Of a DNA stretch of 64,000 bases, positions 22,236 through 30,486 are shown piece by piece; the stretch's first letter is position 1; each line of letters opens with the position of its first letter. The stretch covers positions 1 through 64,000 of the forward strand of contig NZ_JARXYX010000002.1 in the NCBI RefSeq assembly GCF_029893585.1, read 5' to 3'. This stretch comes from Streptomyces sp. LBL (GTDB lineage Bacteria; Actinomycetota; Actinomycetes; Streptomycetales; Streptomycetaceae). The translations under genes and the position numbers were made by a program. The notes beneath the pieces are model-generated. The model was not told where the DNA came from. It searched no databases and worked only from the letters and a program-made list of their open reading frames with translations.

Positions 22236-23252
22236 TCAGGCGCAGGCCGACAGGGTGACCGGGTCGAGCGCGCGGACCGGGCGGACGCAGCCCACCGGTT
22301 CGCCACCGCCGAGCAGCGGTTCCCCCGCGAACTGGGCGAGCGCCGCCGGGTCGGCACCGGCCCGCGCGAGTGCGGCCGCCGCGACCGGGACGCGCGCCCG
22401 GTCGGCCCCGTCGGCGATCTTCACCGCGACGGCACGGCCGTCCGGGAAGGCCGCGACCTGGACGCCCTCGAAGCCGTCCTTGGCGAGCAGTCCGGGTACG
22501 GCCCGCATCAGCGCGGCCACGTCCCGGCCGGAGCCGGACGCCATCTCGGCGTGCTCGCGCATCGCGTCGGCCACCCGTGACTCCGGGGTGCCGGGGGCCG
22601 CGGTGGTGATGCGGGCGGCGGCGCGGGCGAGGCCGTGCAGGGAGACGGAGAACAGGGGCGCACCGCAGCCGTCGACGGTCACCTGGGCGATCTGCTGCCC
22701 GGTGAGGTCCTCGACGATCTCGGCGATGGCCTGCTGGAGCGGGTGCGCGGGGTCGAGGTAGTCGTCCAGGGACCAGCCGTTGAGCTTGCAGGTGTACAGC
22801 ATGGCCGCGTGCTTGCCGGAGCAGTTCTGGGCGAGCCGGGAGGGCAGGCGGCCCTGCCGGATCCAGTCGTCCCGGACCACCGGGTCGAAGGGCAGGTCTC
22901 GGACGTTGCGCAGGTCGTCCTCGGTGAGCCCGGCGAGCTCCAGGATGCGGCAGGTGCCGGCGAGGTGGCGTTCCTCGCCGGAGTGACTGGCCGCGGCGAG
23001 CGAGAGCAGCTCGCCGTCGAGCGGGAGCCCGGCCCGGACCATCGCGACCGCCTGGACGGGCTTGAGCGCCGAGCGGGGGTGGAAGGCGGCCTCGATGTCG
23101 CCGAGCTGGAACTGGACGTGGCCGTCGGCGCCGAGGACGACGACAGAGCCGTAGTGGATGCCCTCGACGACCCCGCCGCGTACGAGGTGGGCGACGGGAG
23201 CGTGGAGGGGCTCGCGGATCAGGGGTGCGTCCGCGGCGAAACTGCTGAACAT
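22236..23252 (-). CDS. L-asparaginase of the Asparaginase_II (PF06089-type) family
   Basis: 338 residues. This is not the bacterial AnsA/AnsB type but the other family, recognised by HLVRGGVVEGIHYGSVVVL, PRSALKPVQAVAMV, SHSGEERH, QNCSGKHAAML (conserved Ser-Gly-Lys-His) and VDGCGAPLFSV. It hydrolyses asparagine to aspartate. ATG 23252. The gene follows the asparagine permease by 32 bp on the same strand, so uptake and hydrolysis are cotranscribed under the GntR regulator. Confidence 0.9.
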   Translation of the reverse strand: MFSSFAADAPLIREPLHAPVAHLVRGGVVEGIHYGSVVVLGADGHVQFQLGDIEAAFHPRSALKPVQAVAMVRAGLPLDGELLSLAAASHSGEERHLAGTCRILELAGLTEDDLRNVRDLPFDPVVRDDWIRQGRLPSRLAQNCSGKHAAMLYTCKLNGWSLDDYLDPAHPLQQAIAEIVEDLTGQQIAQVTVDGCGAPLFSVSLHGLARAAARITTAAPGTPESRVADAMREHAEMASGSGRDVAALMRAVPGLLAKDGFEGVQVAAFPDGRAVAVKIADGADRARVPVAAAALARAGADPAALAQFAGEPLLGGGEPVGCVRPVRALDPVTLSACA

Positions 23253-23284
23253 CACTGCCTTCTTCTCAGGGAGCGGCGCATGCC

Positions 23285-24727
23285 TCACGCGTCGGCTCCG
23301 GTAGGGGACTTGCGTGCGACACGGCCCCGGATGCCGAACCATCCGAGGACCAGTACCCCGGCGATCAGCGGGAGACACAGCACGGTGGTGCGTCCGGCGC
23401 CGCCGTCGGCGTACATGAGGACCAGGACGGCGGCGAGGAACGCCAGCGTCACCAGCTCGGTCCAGGGGGATCCCGGCAACCGGTAGCCGGGGCGGGCCAG
23501 TTCGCCCTTCTGGGTCTTCCGCCAGAAGAGCAGGTGGCAGACCATGATCATGCCCCAGGTGGAGAGGATGCCGATCGCGGCGAAGTTCAGCACGATCTCG
23601 AACGCGTCGGCGGGGACCACGAAGTTGAGGCCGCCGCCGAGGACACAGATACCGCTGGTGAGCAGGATGCCGCCGTACGGGACCTGGCTGCGGCTCATCA
23701 CGGACGTGAACCTGGGGGCCGAGCCCGACATCGCCATGGAGCGCAGGATGCGGCCGGTGGAGTACAGGCCCGAGTTGAGCGAAGACATGGCCGCGGTGAG
23801 CACGACCAGGTTCATCACGCCGCCGGCCGCCGGGATGCCGATGTGGGAGAGCACGGTCACGAAGGGGCTTTCGCCGGACGTGTACTTGTTCCACGGCAGC
23901 AGCATCGAGAGCAGGACGACCGAGCCGACGTAGAACAGGCCCACGCGCCACATGATCGAGTTGATCGCCTTCGGCATGATCTTCTCGGGGCTCTCCGTCT
24001 CACCGGCGGCGACGCCCACCAACTCCACGGAGGCGTAGGCGAAGACGACGCCCTGGATGATCAGCAGCATGGGCAGCAGGCCGTTGGGGAACACGCCGCC
24101 GTGGTCGGTGATCAGGGACGGGCCGGGTGCGGTGCCGTCCACCGGGTGCTGGGTGACCAGCACGAAGATGCCGATGCACATGAAGACCACCAGCGCGCTG
24201 ACCTTGACGATCGCGAACCAGAACTCCAGTTCGCCGAAGATCTTCACCGAGATGAGGTTCACGGTGAGAACCACGGCCAGGGCGATCAGCGCGATCACCC
24301 ACTGCGGGATGTCGGAGAACATCCCCCAGTAGTGGGTGTAGGTGGCCACCGCGGTGATGTCGGCGATGCCGGTGGTGGCCCAGTTCAGGAAGTACATCCA
24401 GCCCGCGGTGTACGCGCCCTTCTCGCCGAGGAACTCCCGGGCGTACGACACGAAAGCGCCGGAGGACGGGCGGTACAGGACGAGTTCACCGAGCGCGCGA
24501 ACGACGAGGAAGGCGAAGATTCCGCAGACCGCGTAGGCGATGAACAGGGACGGACCGGCGTCGGCGAGGCGGCCGCCGGCGCCGAGGAAGAGGCCGGTGC
24601 CGATGGCGCCGCCGATCGCGATCATGTTGACGTGCCGGGACTTCAGGGACTTGCTGTAGCCCGCGTCACCGGCGTCGATGTGCGCGGTCGGTTTGCGGGT
24701 CGCCTCTTGGAGGTGCTGCTCGCTCAC
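23285..24727 (-). CDS. ansP: Asparagine/amino-acid permease (AnsP-like, APC superfamily)
   Basis: 480 residues with 12 membrane helices. The APC motif [17 protein letters not shown] at the first helix and [22 protein letters not shown] after the second are typical of the amino-acid transporter family that includes AnsP. GTG 24727 overlaps the stop of the regulator as GTGA. Asparagine specificity is inferred from the asparaginase and aspartase genes next to it; other amino acids cannot be excluded from sequence alone. Confidence 0.88.
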   Translation of the reverse strand: MSEQHLQEATRKPTAHIDAGDAGYSKSLKSRHVNMIAIGGAIGTGLFLGAGGRLADAGPSLFIAYAVCGIFAFLVVRALGELVLYRPSSGAFVSYAREFLGEKGAYTAGWMYFLNWATTGIADITAVATYTHYWGMFSDIPQWVIALIALAVVLTVNLISVKIFGELEFWFAIVKVSALVVFMCIGIFVLVTQHPVDGTAPGPSLITDHGGVFPNGLLPMLLIIQGVVFAYASVELVGVAAGETESPEKIMPKAINSIMWRVGLFYVGSVVLLSMLLPWNKYTSGESPFVTVLSHIGIPAAGGVMNLVVLTAAMSSLNSGLYSTGRILRSMAMSGSAPRFTSVMSRSQVPYGGILLTSGICVLGGGLNFVVPADAFEIVLNFAAIGILSTWGMIMVCHLLFWRKTQKGELARPGYRLPGSPWTELVTLAFLAAVLVLMYADGGAGRTTVLCLPLIAGVLVLGWFGIRGRVARKSPTGADA

Positions 24728-25455
24728 GCCTCGGGACCGCCTTCTGTGGGGGTGTCCGTGCGCGGGGGGCGCACGATGTCGGTGAGGGTCGACTCGACGC
24801 GGTCGAGGTGGTGGGCCATGGCCTCCACCGCGTCGGTCTCGGAACCGTCGATCAGCGCCTCGACGATCGCCCGGTGCTCGCGGTTGGACTGTTCGCGGCG
24901 GCCGCCCAGTTCGTTGAGGAAGGCGGACTGGCGGGCCAGCGCGTCGCGGATCTCCTCGATGACCCGGCGGAAGACCGGGTTCTGGGCGGCCTCGGCCATG
25001 CCGAGGTGGAACAGCGTGTCCATCGCGACCCATGCGGTGGTGTCGGTCTCCCGCTCCATCCGGTCCAGCAGATGGGCCAGGTGGTCGAGGTTCTCCGGAG
25101 TGCGGCGCCGGGCCGCGTACCCGGCGACCGGGATCTCGACGTGGCGCCGCACCTCCAGCAGGTCGCTGGCCGCGTAGTCGCCGAAGGTGGGGTCCTCGAC
25201 GGCGTCCGCGACGACGAAGGTGCCCTTGCCGGTCTTGGAGACGGTCAGCCCCATCGTCTGCAGGGCCCTGAGGGCCTCCCGCAGGACGGGCCGGGAGACC
25301 TCAAGGCCGCGGCACAGCTCCGCCTCGGAGGGGAGCTTGTCGCCGATCACGTAGTCGCCGCGCTCGATGGCGGCGCGCAGATGCCCGAGCACCGCTTCCA
25401 TGGCGCTGACGCGCCGCGGTCCCCGACTGACTGTCTGGCTGTCTGACAGGTTCAC
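24724..25455 (-). CDS. FadR-subfamily GntR transcriptional regulator
   Basis: 243 residues. The winged helix (about 18-85) includes [28 protein letters not shown], quoted only to show the GntR box through [15 protein letters not shown], followed by the FCD ligand domain (about 95-225) with helices holding the metal-binding His residues ([16 protein letters not shown]). It heads the operon with ansP and the asparaginase gene. GTG 25455 has no Shine-Dalgarno, and a 13-bp inverted repeat abuts it, which suggests autoregulation and perhaps leaderless initiation. Confidence 0.88.
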   Translation of the reverse strand: MNLSDSQTVSRGPRRVSAMEAVLGHLRAAIERGDYVIGDKLPSEAELCRGLEVSRPVLREALRALQTMGLTVSKTGKGTFVVADAVEDPTFGDYAASDLLEVRRHVEIPVAGYAARRRTPENLDHLAHLLDRMERETDTTAWVAMDTLFHLGMAEAAQNPVFRRVIEEIRDALARQSAFLNELGGRREQSNREHRAIVEALIDGSETDAVEAMAHHLDRVESTLTDIVRPPRTDTPTEGGPEA

Positions 25456-25456
25456 G

Positions 25457-25469
25457 GGAGTGATACTCC
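25457..25469. promoter_or_regulatory. Probable GntR operator
   Basis: GGAGT-GAT-ACTCC is a 5-bp-arm inverted repeat one base upstream of the regulator's GTG. Its position would let bound protein block the start region. The binding specificity is inferred from position only. Confidence 0.45.
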
Positions 25470-25554
25470 GGGTGGGGTGAGGCCCCTGTCAAGGTCCCTG
25501 AAAGGAGAAATTCATGGGGTGCGGGGCCGGAAAACAGCCTCGCACCCCCGGCGA

Positions 25555-26391
25555 TCAGCTGCTGAGGCCCCCCGTGGCCAGCAGCCCGAACAGCAGCACA
25601 CCCACGATGATCCGGTAGACCACGAAGGCGTTGAAGGAGTGCTTGGCCACGAACTTCAGCAGCCAGGCGATCGACGCGTAGGCGACCACGAAGGAGACGA
25701 CCGTCCCGACGGCGAGCGGAGCCGCGCCCACCCCGGCCCCCAGGGCGTCCTTGAGTTCGTACAGGCCGGCGCCGGTCAGGGCGGGGATGCCGAGGAAGAA
25801 GGAGAGCCGGGTGGCGGCCACCCGGTCCAGGTCCAGGATCAGTGCCGTGGACATGGTGGCGCCGGAGCGGGAGAAGCCGGGGAAGAGCAGGGCGAGGATC
25901 TGGGAGCTGCCGACCAGCATGGCGTCCTTGAAGGAGGTGTCGTCCTCGCCCCGCTTGTGCCGGCCCATCTGGTCCGCCGCCCACATCACGCCGCTGCCGA
26001 CGATCAGCGAGCCGGCCACCACCCACAGCGAGGCGAGCGGGCCCTCGATCAGCGGCTTGGCGGCCAGACCGACGACGACGATGGGGATCGTGGCGTAGAT
26101 GACCCACCACGCGAACTTGTAGTCGTGGTGGTAGCGCTCCTCGCGGTGTGCGAGACCGCGGCCCCATGCCGAGACGATCCGCACGATGTCCTTGAAGAAG
26201 TACACGAGCACGGCGGCGATCGCCCCGACCTGGATGACCGCCGAGAACCCGACGACGGCGTCGTCGTCGACGGGGATGTTCATGAGCCCCTCGACGATCT
26301 TCAGATGGCCGGTGGAGGAGACGGGCAGGAACTCGGTCACTCCCTCGACGGCTCCGAGGACGACGGCCTGACCGACGCTGATGACGCTCAT
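25555..26391 (-). CDS. uppP: Undecaprenyl-diphosphate phosphatase
   Basis: 278 residues, eight or so membrane helices. EGVTEFLPVSSTGHL and LFPGFSRSGATMS are the two inverted catalytic motifs of the BacA/UppP family. It recycles the undecaprenyl carrier for peptidoglycan and polymer export and can confer bacitracin tolerance. The ATG is at 26391. The 164 bp on its 5' side hold a minus-strand TAGTAAGACT stretch that could serve as a -10, without a matching -35. Confidence 0.95.
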   Translation of the reverse strand: MSVISVGQAVVLGAVEGVTEFLPVSSTGHLKIVEGLMNIPVDDDAVVGFSAVIQVGAIAAVLVYFFKDIVRIVSAWGRGLAHREERYHHDYKFAWWVIYATIPIVVVGLAAKPLIEGPLASLWVVAGSLIVGSGVMWAADQMGRHKRGEDDTSFKDAMLVGSSQILALLFPGFSRSGATMSTALILDLDRVAATRLSFFLGIPALTGAGLYELKDALGAGVGAAPLAVGTVVSFVVAYASIAWLLKFVAKHSFNAFVVYRIIVGVLLFGLLATGGLSS

Positions 26392-26555
26392 GGGATCCAG
26401 TTCTTCTCGGGGAGGGGCAGTGCGGCGGGGACAGTCTTACTACACCCGGACGAGAGCCGAGCCCCGCGTCCGCGCCGCCGAACCCCGCGCCTCCACCGCG
26501 GGCTCACCCGCACCCCCACCGCCCGCGCGGGGTGCGCCCGCACCACCCGCACGCC

Positions 26556-26930
26556 CTACGCCCACACCGCCTGCGCCAGGCTCACCCCCACGAAGGCCGC
26601 CCCCAGACCGGCCACCACGCTCGCGACCACGTTCGCGGCGGCGTAGAAACCGGCGCCCGTCTCGGTCAGCCGGAGGGTTTCGTACGAGAAGGTCGAGTAC
26701 GTCGTCAGCGCCCCGCACAGGCCCGTGCCCAGGAGCAGCTGAAGGTGGGAGCCGGCGGCCCCGGCGGCCACCGCGCCGGTCAGCAGTCCGAGGATCAGAC
26801 AGCCGGTGACATTGACCGCGAAGGTGCCCCACGGGAAGACCGAGTCGTGGCGGGACTGCACCGCCCGGTCGGTGAGGTAGCGGAGCGGGGCGCCGATCAT
26901 CGCGCCCACGACGACGAGCAGCCAGTTCAC
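26556..26930 (-). CDS. crcB: Fluoride exporter subunit CrcB (distal copy)
   Basis: 124 residues, four membrane helices. [10 protein letters not shown] in the first helix and [17 protein letters not shown] in the third are the Fluc signatures (pore Asn in NVTGC, Phe-box TYSTFS). GTG 26930 overlaps the DUF190 stop as GTGA. With the second crcB copy of the operon it probably builds a heterodimeric antiparallel channel for fluoride efflux. Confidence 0.93.
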   Translation of the reverse strand: MNWLLVVVGAMIGAPLRYLTDRAVQSRHDSVFPWGTFAVNVTGCLILGLLTGAVAAGAAGSHLQLLLGTGLCGALTTYSTFSYETLRLTETGAGFYAAANVVASVVAGLGAAFVGVSLAQAVWA

Positions 26931-27307
26931 AACGACTTCTTACCCTTCGCGCCCGGATTGCCTTTTTCGTCCTTCCGGTCGACGTACCTGATGACCTCGC
27001 AGTCGTCGAGGATCACCAGTCCCTCGCTGACGAGTTCGTCGAGTCTCGGCAGGAATGCCCGTACGCGCTCCTCGTCGTCGACGATCACGACGGCCACCGG
27101 CAGGTCCTCGCTCAGCGAGAGCAGCCGTGAGGTGTGGATCAGGGAGGAGGCGCCGTAGCCCTCGATGCCCCGGAAGACGCTGGCGCCCGCGAGACCCGCG
27201 GCGTGGGCGCGGTGCACGATCTCGCCGTAGAGGGGCTTGTGGTGCCAGGTGTCGTGCTCGCCGATGAGTACGGTCACGCGCAGGGCGCGGCCGGTCAGCC
27301 TCGTCAT
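26927..27307 (-). CDS. DUF190 family protein between two crcB genes
   Basis: 126 residues. [25 protein letters not shown], shortened here to [15 protein letters not shown], and [12 protein letters not shown] are typical of DUF190, whose fold resembles the PII/ferredoxin-like regulators. Both gene junctions are 4-bp overlaps, so it is tightly coupled to the CrcB subunits. A regulatory or assembly role in fluoride efflux is inferred from this conserved gene order. The C-terminus is Lys-rich. Confidence 0.88.
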   Translation of the reverse strand: MTRLTGRALRVTVLIGEHDTWHHKPLYGEIVHRAHAAGLAGASVFRGIEGYGASSLIHTSRLLSLSEDLPVAVVIVDDEERVRAFLPRLDELVSEGLVILDDCEVIRYVDRKDEKGNPGAKGKKSL

Positions 27308-27765
27308 GGCTGCCTCCACTTCAGGACGCGGCGGGTGGCCACGACCGCGAGCCACACCGCCGTGAGCGCCGCGAGCAGGGTCACGGCGAGACAGGCCAGC
27401 GCGGTGCGGGGATGGCCGGAGTCGACCAGTTTCCGGATGTCGACGGCGTACGTCGAGAAGGTGGTGAAGCCGCCGAGGACACCGGTGCCGAAGAAGGGAC
27501 GGACCAGGCGGTGGGCGGCCCACACGTCGGTGATGACGACCATGAACACGCCGATCAGGGCGCAGCCGATGACGTTGGTCCAGAAGGTCGCCCACGGAAA
27601 TCCGCCGGGCTGGGCGGGCCATCCGAGGGAGAGGGCGTACCGGGCGGTGGCGCCGAGGGCGCCGCCGAGCGCGACCACCGCGACGACGGGCGCCTGACCA
27701 CGTACGTCGGGCCGTCGTGCGGTGCGCCCGGGGGCGGGGAGGCTCTCGGTGTCCGGGGCTGTCAT
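27304..27765 (-). CDS. crcB: Fluoride exporter subunit CrcB (proximal copy)
   Basis: 153 residues from ATG 27765, with AGGAGA nine bases upstream on the minus strand. A 30-residue polar N-terminus precedes four membrane helices: [25 protein letters not shown] and [17 protein letters not shown] are the Fluc marks. It is the first gene of the operon; the fluoride riboswitch and the promoter lie upstream. A reading from 27813 would start inside the riboswitch region and is not preferred. Confidence 0.93.
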   Translation of the reverse strand: MTAPDTESLPAPGRTARRPDVRGQAPVVAVVALGGALGATARYALSLGWPAQPGGFPWATFWTNVIGCALIGVFMVVITDVWAAHRLVRPFFGTGVLGGFTTFSTYAVDIRKLVDSGHPRTALACLAVTLLAALTAVWLAVVATRRVLKWRQP

Positions 27766-27815
27766 GGTCGTACGTCTCCTACTCGCCGGGGCTGGCCGCC
27801 GGGCGCGCGCCATCG

Positions 27816-27872
27816 CAAGTAGGGACCGTTGGCGGCACCTGCCGCGGTTCGGGTACGGCGGGCCCCACCGCC
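27816..27872 (-). ncRNA. Fluoride riboswitch (crcB motif) with SD-sequestering platform
   Basis: Read on the minus strand, GGCG-GUGGGGCC-CGCC (27872-27857) has the stem and 8-nt loop of the known aptamer. P3 is GCGGC-AGGU-GCCGC (27845-27832), and four bases later GGUCCC (27027-type position; actual 27827-27822) pairs with loop bases GGGGCC as a six-pair pseudoknot. The conserved A/U after it (A29, U21) is kept. The canonical A6-U38 pair is G-C here, a matched change, and U41 is C. The 3' end CCUACUUG (27823-27816) is complementary to CGAGUAGG (27785-27778), which includes the crcB ribosome site. Fluoride binding should free that site. Confidence 0.75.
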
Positions 27873-27902
27873 GCGCCGCGAACGTGATCGCGGCCGGTCA
27901 AC

Positions 27903-27931
27903 AGCCTAACCTCGGCGCCGGGCGGGGTCAT
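27903..27931 (-). promoter_or_regulatory. Promoter of the crcB operon
   Basis: On the minus strand ATGACC (27931-27926) and TAGGCT (27908-27903) are separated by 17 bp, a good vegetative-type -35/-10 pair. Transcription would start near 27896, about 24 nt before the riboswitch. Confidence 0.6.
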
Positions 27932-27945
27932 GTCCACCGCCGCCG

Positions 27946-27995
27946 CCCCTCCCCTCCCCTCCCCTCCCCTCCCCTCCCCTCCCCTCCCCTCCCCC
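27946..27995. repeat. (CCCCT)9 pentanucleotide array
   Basis: Nine exact CCCCT units followed by CCCCC. The complementary strand is a run of four-G tracts and should be able to form G-quadruplexes. It begins 15 bp upstream of the -35 of the crcB promoter. The remaining 165 bp to the MarR start hold no supportable gene. Confidence 0.9.
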
Positions 27996-28160
27996 GGCTG
28001 ACCGCCCCGTGTCGACAGGCCGTTCGGCGGGCCCGCTCAGCGGCGGCCATGCCTCCCTGCAGGTCAGGACCGACCTGCGGACGGTGACCTGCGCGTCCTG
28101 ACACCGTGCGCGGCTTCGTCCCTGCCTCGATGCCATTGCCTGCGCATTAACATCGGGTAT

Positions 28161-28598
28161 ATGGCAGTGAACACGGCCGACAGCCGGCTGGAGGAACAGT
28201 GGCGGGACATCCTGTCCGTGCACGCGCGCACGATGTGCGAGATCGACCGCGTGCTGCATCCGCACGGGCTGGGCGCGAGTGACTTCGAGGTGCTCGACAT
28301 GCTGGCTGCCGAATCACCCGAGGAGGGCGGCCGGTGCCGGGTGCTGAACCTCGTCGGACGGGTTCATCTCAGCCAGAGCGCGCTGTCCCGGCTCATCGGC
28401 CGGCTGGAGAAGGAGGGCCTGATCGAGCGCTCCGTCTGCGCGGAGGACCGCCGGGGCGTGTCCGTCTCCCTGACCCGCAAGGGCCGTGACCTCCTCGCGG
28501 AGGTGCGGCCACTGCAGCGGGAGGTGCTGGCCCGGATGCTGGGCCAGTACCCGGAGGGGCCGGTCGGTTTCAGCGCAGCAGTTCGCGTACCGCGGTGA
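28161..28598 (+). CDS. MarR family transcriptional regulator
   Basis: 145 residues. The winged helix at about 50-105 (VHLSQSALSRLIGRLEKEGLIE, wing CAEDRRGVSVSLTRKG) is typical of MarR. The C-terminal helix seems shortened: after LQREVLARML the sequence becomes unlike the family and the stop falls 29 bp inside the 3' end of the LysR gene. ATG 28161 has only a weak ribosome site, and a TAACAT -10 candidate (28147-28152) would give a near-leaderless transcript. Target and ligand are unknown. Confidence 0.8.
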   Translation: MAVNTADSRLEEQWRDILSVHARTMCEIDRVLHPHGLGASDFEVLDMLAAESPEEGGRCRVLNLVGRVHLSQSALSRLIGRLEKEGLIERSVCAEDRRGVSVSLTRKGRDLLAEVRPLQREVLARMLGQYPEGPVGFSAAVRVPR

Positions 28599-29418
28599 GG
28601 GCGGCCTCGACCGTCGCCGGATCCGCGCCGGGGCGGGCGAGTGCGCTCATCGCTATGGGGGTGACCGCGGGCAGGCCCGCGTACGGGGCCAGGCCGTCCG
28701 GGGCCGGTCCCACGGCGGCGAGCAGGGCCACGCCCTGACCCGTGCGGGCGATGTCGAGGACACCCGCGAGATACCCGGCGTCGCCGACGACCGCGGAAGG
28801 CACGCCGTGTGCGGCCAGGGTCGCGATGGCCCGCCGGCGGATCGCACAGGGGTCCTCGATGGCCACCAGCGGGACCGGGGCCGGCGCGGGCGGCGGCTTC
28901 CAGCCGGGGACCGTGTGCCAGGTGAGCGGCAGGCCGCCGACGGGTGTGCCCTCGGTGGCGGCTGCCTCCGTGACGTACACCGCGACATCGACGCTGCCGC
29001 GTTCCACTGCCTCGACGAGCCGGGCGGAGCGGTCGATGCGGAAGCGGACCCGGCAGCCGGGCCGCACCGCCTGGACGGCGGCGGTGAGCCGGGGCAGGAA
29101 CTGGTCGGCGGCATGCTCGGTGGAGCCGACGGTGACCGTGTCGCCGTCCGCCTCGAACAGGCTGCGTACGGCCTCGTCGTGCACGGCGAGGATCCGGCGG
29201 GCCTGCTCCAGCAGCAGGCGCCCCTCCGGCGTGAACCGGGTGCCGCGTCCCTCCCGCTCGACGACGGGCCGTCCGAGCGCCTTCTCCAGTTTGCGGACGT
29301 GCTGGCTGACCGCGGACTGGCTCAGGGACAACGTCTGCGCGGCGCGGTGGAAGCCCCCGCAGTCGGCGATCGCGGTCAGACTGCGCAGGGCCACGATGTC
29401 GAGGACGGGTCGGGACAT
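28570..29418 (-). CDS. LysR family transcriptional regulator
   Basis: 282 residues. The N-terminal winged helix (HRAAQTLSLSQSAVSQHVRKL) is followed by a substrate-binding domain that begins at VTVGSTEHAADQFLP. It is divergent from the leader peptide and sulfonate operon, the usual arrangement for a LysR activator of the neighbouring operon; control of sulfur genes is inferred from this only. Inverted repeats that fit LysR sites lie in the intergenic region. Confidence 0.87.
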   Translation of the reverse strand: MSRPVLDIVALRSLTAIADCGGFHRAAQTLSLSQSAVSQHVRKLEKALGRPVVEREGRGTRFTPEGRLLLEQARRILAVHDEAVRSLFEADGDTVTVGSTEHAADQFLPRLTAAVQAVRPGCRVRFRIDRSARLVEAVERGSVDVAVYVTEAAATEGTPVGGLPLTWHTVPGWKPPPAPAPVPLVAIEDPCAIRRRAIATLAAHGVPSAVVGDAGYLAGVLDIARTGQGVALLAAVGPAPDGLAPYAGLPAVTPIAMSALARPGADPATVEAALTAVRELLR

Positions 29419-29446
29419 GCCGCGACAGTAGCCCTCCGGACGGACC

Positions 29447-29472
29447 GATCGCGATCCCTGATCGATTTCGAT
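29447..29472. promoter_or_regulatory. Inverted repeats, probable LysR binding sites
   Basis: Two perfect palindromes lie side by side: GATCGCGATC (29447-29456) and ATCGA-TT-TCGAT (29461-29472). They start 29 bp upstream of the LysR start codon and lie between it and the leader peptide gene. LysR proteins often bind such dyads in divergent regions. Confidence 0.45.
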
Positions 29473-29521
29473 GCGGAATCATCGTTGGACGCGGCCCGTC
29501 CCTGCCGGTCATGATGGGCGC

Positions 29522-29608
29522 ATGTTGCACGCGATCGCTTCCGCTGCCCTTCTGACGCAGCGCCGAGTCATTGACTTCGGCGTGGCGTGCAGCGCGCGCT
29601 GTCGCTGA
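29522..29608 (+). CDS. Cysteine-containing leader peptide of the sulfonate operon
   Basis: 28 residues, ending VACSARCR with two Cys codons near the stop. The LTQRRVIDFGVACSARCR pattern matches the actinobacterial putative leader peptide class (LTxRRxxDLxxVA...C...CR) found before sulfur-assimilation and sulfonate operons. Ribosome stalling at the Cys codons when cysteine is scarce could control downstream expression. The ATG follows GATGGGC. No clear intrinsic terminator was seen in the next 170 bp, so attenuation could instead act through Rho or translation. Confidence 0.72.
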   Translation: MLHAIASAALLTQRRVIDFGVACSARCR

Positions 29609-29709
29609 CCCTCAGCCGCACTCCGGCCCCTTTTCCGCGCTCCGAGCCGATCACGTTCCCTTCTCACTGACACGTGACGGTCGCCCTCGGCTGTCCTTGC
29701 GCTATTCCA

Positions 29710-29721
29710 CCTGTCTACAGG
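29710..29721. promoter_or_regulatory. Inverted repeat upstream of the sulfonate operon structural genes
   Basis: CCTGT-CT-ACAGG, a perfect dyad 60 bp before the hydrolase start and after the leader peptide. It may be an operator or part of the leader structure. Nothing else is recognised between 29609 and 29781. Confidence 0.35.
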
Positions 29722-29781
29722 CCCGTTGTGCCGTCATGTCGGCTTGACTGCCCCCTGCCCCGAAACGGGAGTTGCCCTCTC

Positions 29782-30486
29782 ATGTCCGCATCCTTCTCCT
29801 GGGACGAACCCGAAGGCCTCGCTGCGCGCGGCACGCTGATCGTGCTGGCCGGGCGGGGCGAACACGGCGGCGTGTACGAGCGGTTCGGCCGCCGGCTCGC
29901 CTTCGACGCCTACCGCGTCCGTGCCCTCGGCGACGCCGGCACCGATCCGACCGTGCTGGACGAGGCGGCCAAGCTGCTCGCCGACGAGTCGCTGCCCGGC
30001 CCGAAGGTGCTGGTCGGCTCGGACGCCGGCGCTCTGTACGCCGCCCGTCTCGCCGCCGAGCAGCCCGCGGGCGTCGCCGCCCTGATCCTGGCCGGCCTCC
30101 CCACCACGCCCTGGGCTGGCGGGAGTTGGGCGGCGGAGGTCGAGGCCCGCACCGCCTGCCCCACCCACCAGGGCAGGCTGACGAACGACCCGGACGTCCG
30201 GCGCGGCAGCCTCGACAACACCTCCGACCTGCCCGCATTCGACCTCGACCGGGTGCGTGTTCCCGTCCTGGCCCTGCACGGGAAGGACGACGCGGTCAGC
30301 CCGGTCGATCAAGCGCTGCGCGCGTACGCGGGCCACCCAGCCGTACGGACGGTGACCTTCGCGGGCGGCCGGCACGACATCCTCAACGACGCCCTGCACC
30401 GCACGGCCGCCGCGACCGTCGTGCTGTTCCTGGAGCGGCTGCGCCTGTCCTCCGAGCTGCCCGCGATCGCGGAGGGACTCGTATGA
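29782..30486 (+). CDS. Alpha/beta hydrolase, first structural gene of the sulfonate operon
   Basis: 234 residues from ATG 29782 (GGGAG upstream). The alpha/beta hydrolase core has the nucleophile elbow LVGSDAGALYAA, where the residue between the small residues is Asp as in dehalogenase and epoxide-hydrolase types, not Ser. LALHGKDDAVSP carries the acid and FAGGRHDILND the catalytic His. It overlaps the sulfurtransferase gene as ATGA. The substrate is unknown; the context suggests release or processing of an organosulfur compound. Confidence 0.82.
   Translation: MSASFSWDEPEGLAARGTLIVLAGRGEHGGVYERFGRRLAFDAYRVRALGDAGTDPTVLDEAAKLLADESLPGPKVLVGSDAGALYAARLAAEQPAGVAALILAGLPTTPWAGGSWAAEVEARTACPTHQGRLTNDPDVRRGSLDNTSDLPAFDLDRVRVPVLALHGKDDAVSPVDQALRAYAGHPAVRTVTFAGGRHDILNDALHRTAAATVVLFLERLRLSSELPAIAEGLV

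Noticed and set aside
23534..25177. A 547-codon plus-strand frame opposite ansP and the GntR gene
   Set aside because: His/Asp/Gly-rich shadow of membrane-helix codons, with no recognisable domain.
27875..27892. GCGATCACGTTCGC stem as the riboswitch P1
   Set aside because: It looks like the crcB consensus start, but no downstream strand completes the pseudoknot; the stem at 27857-27872 does so at the right spacing.
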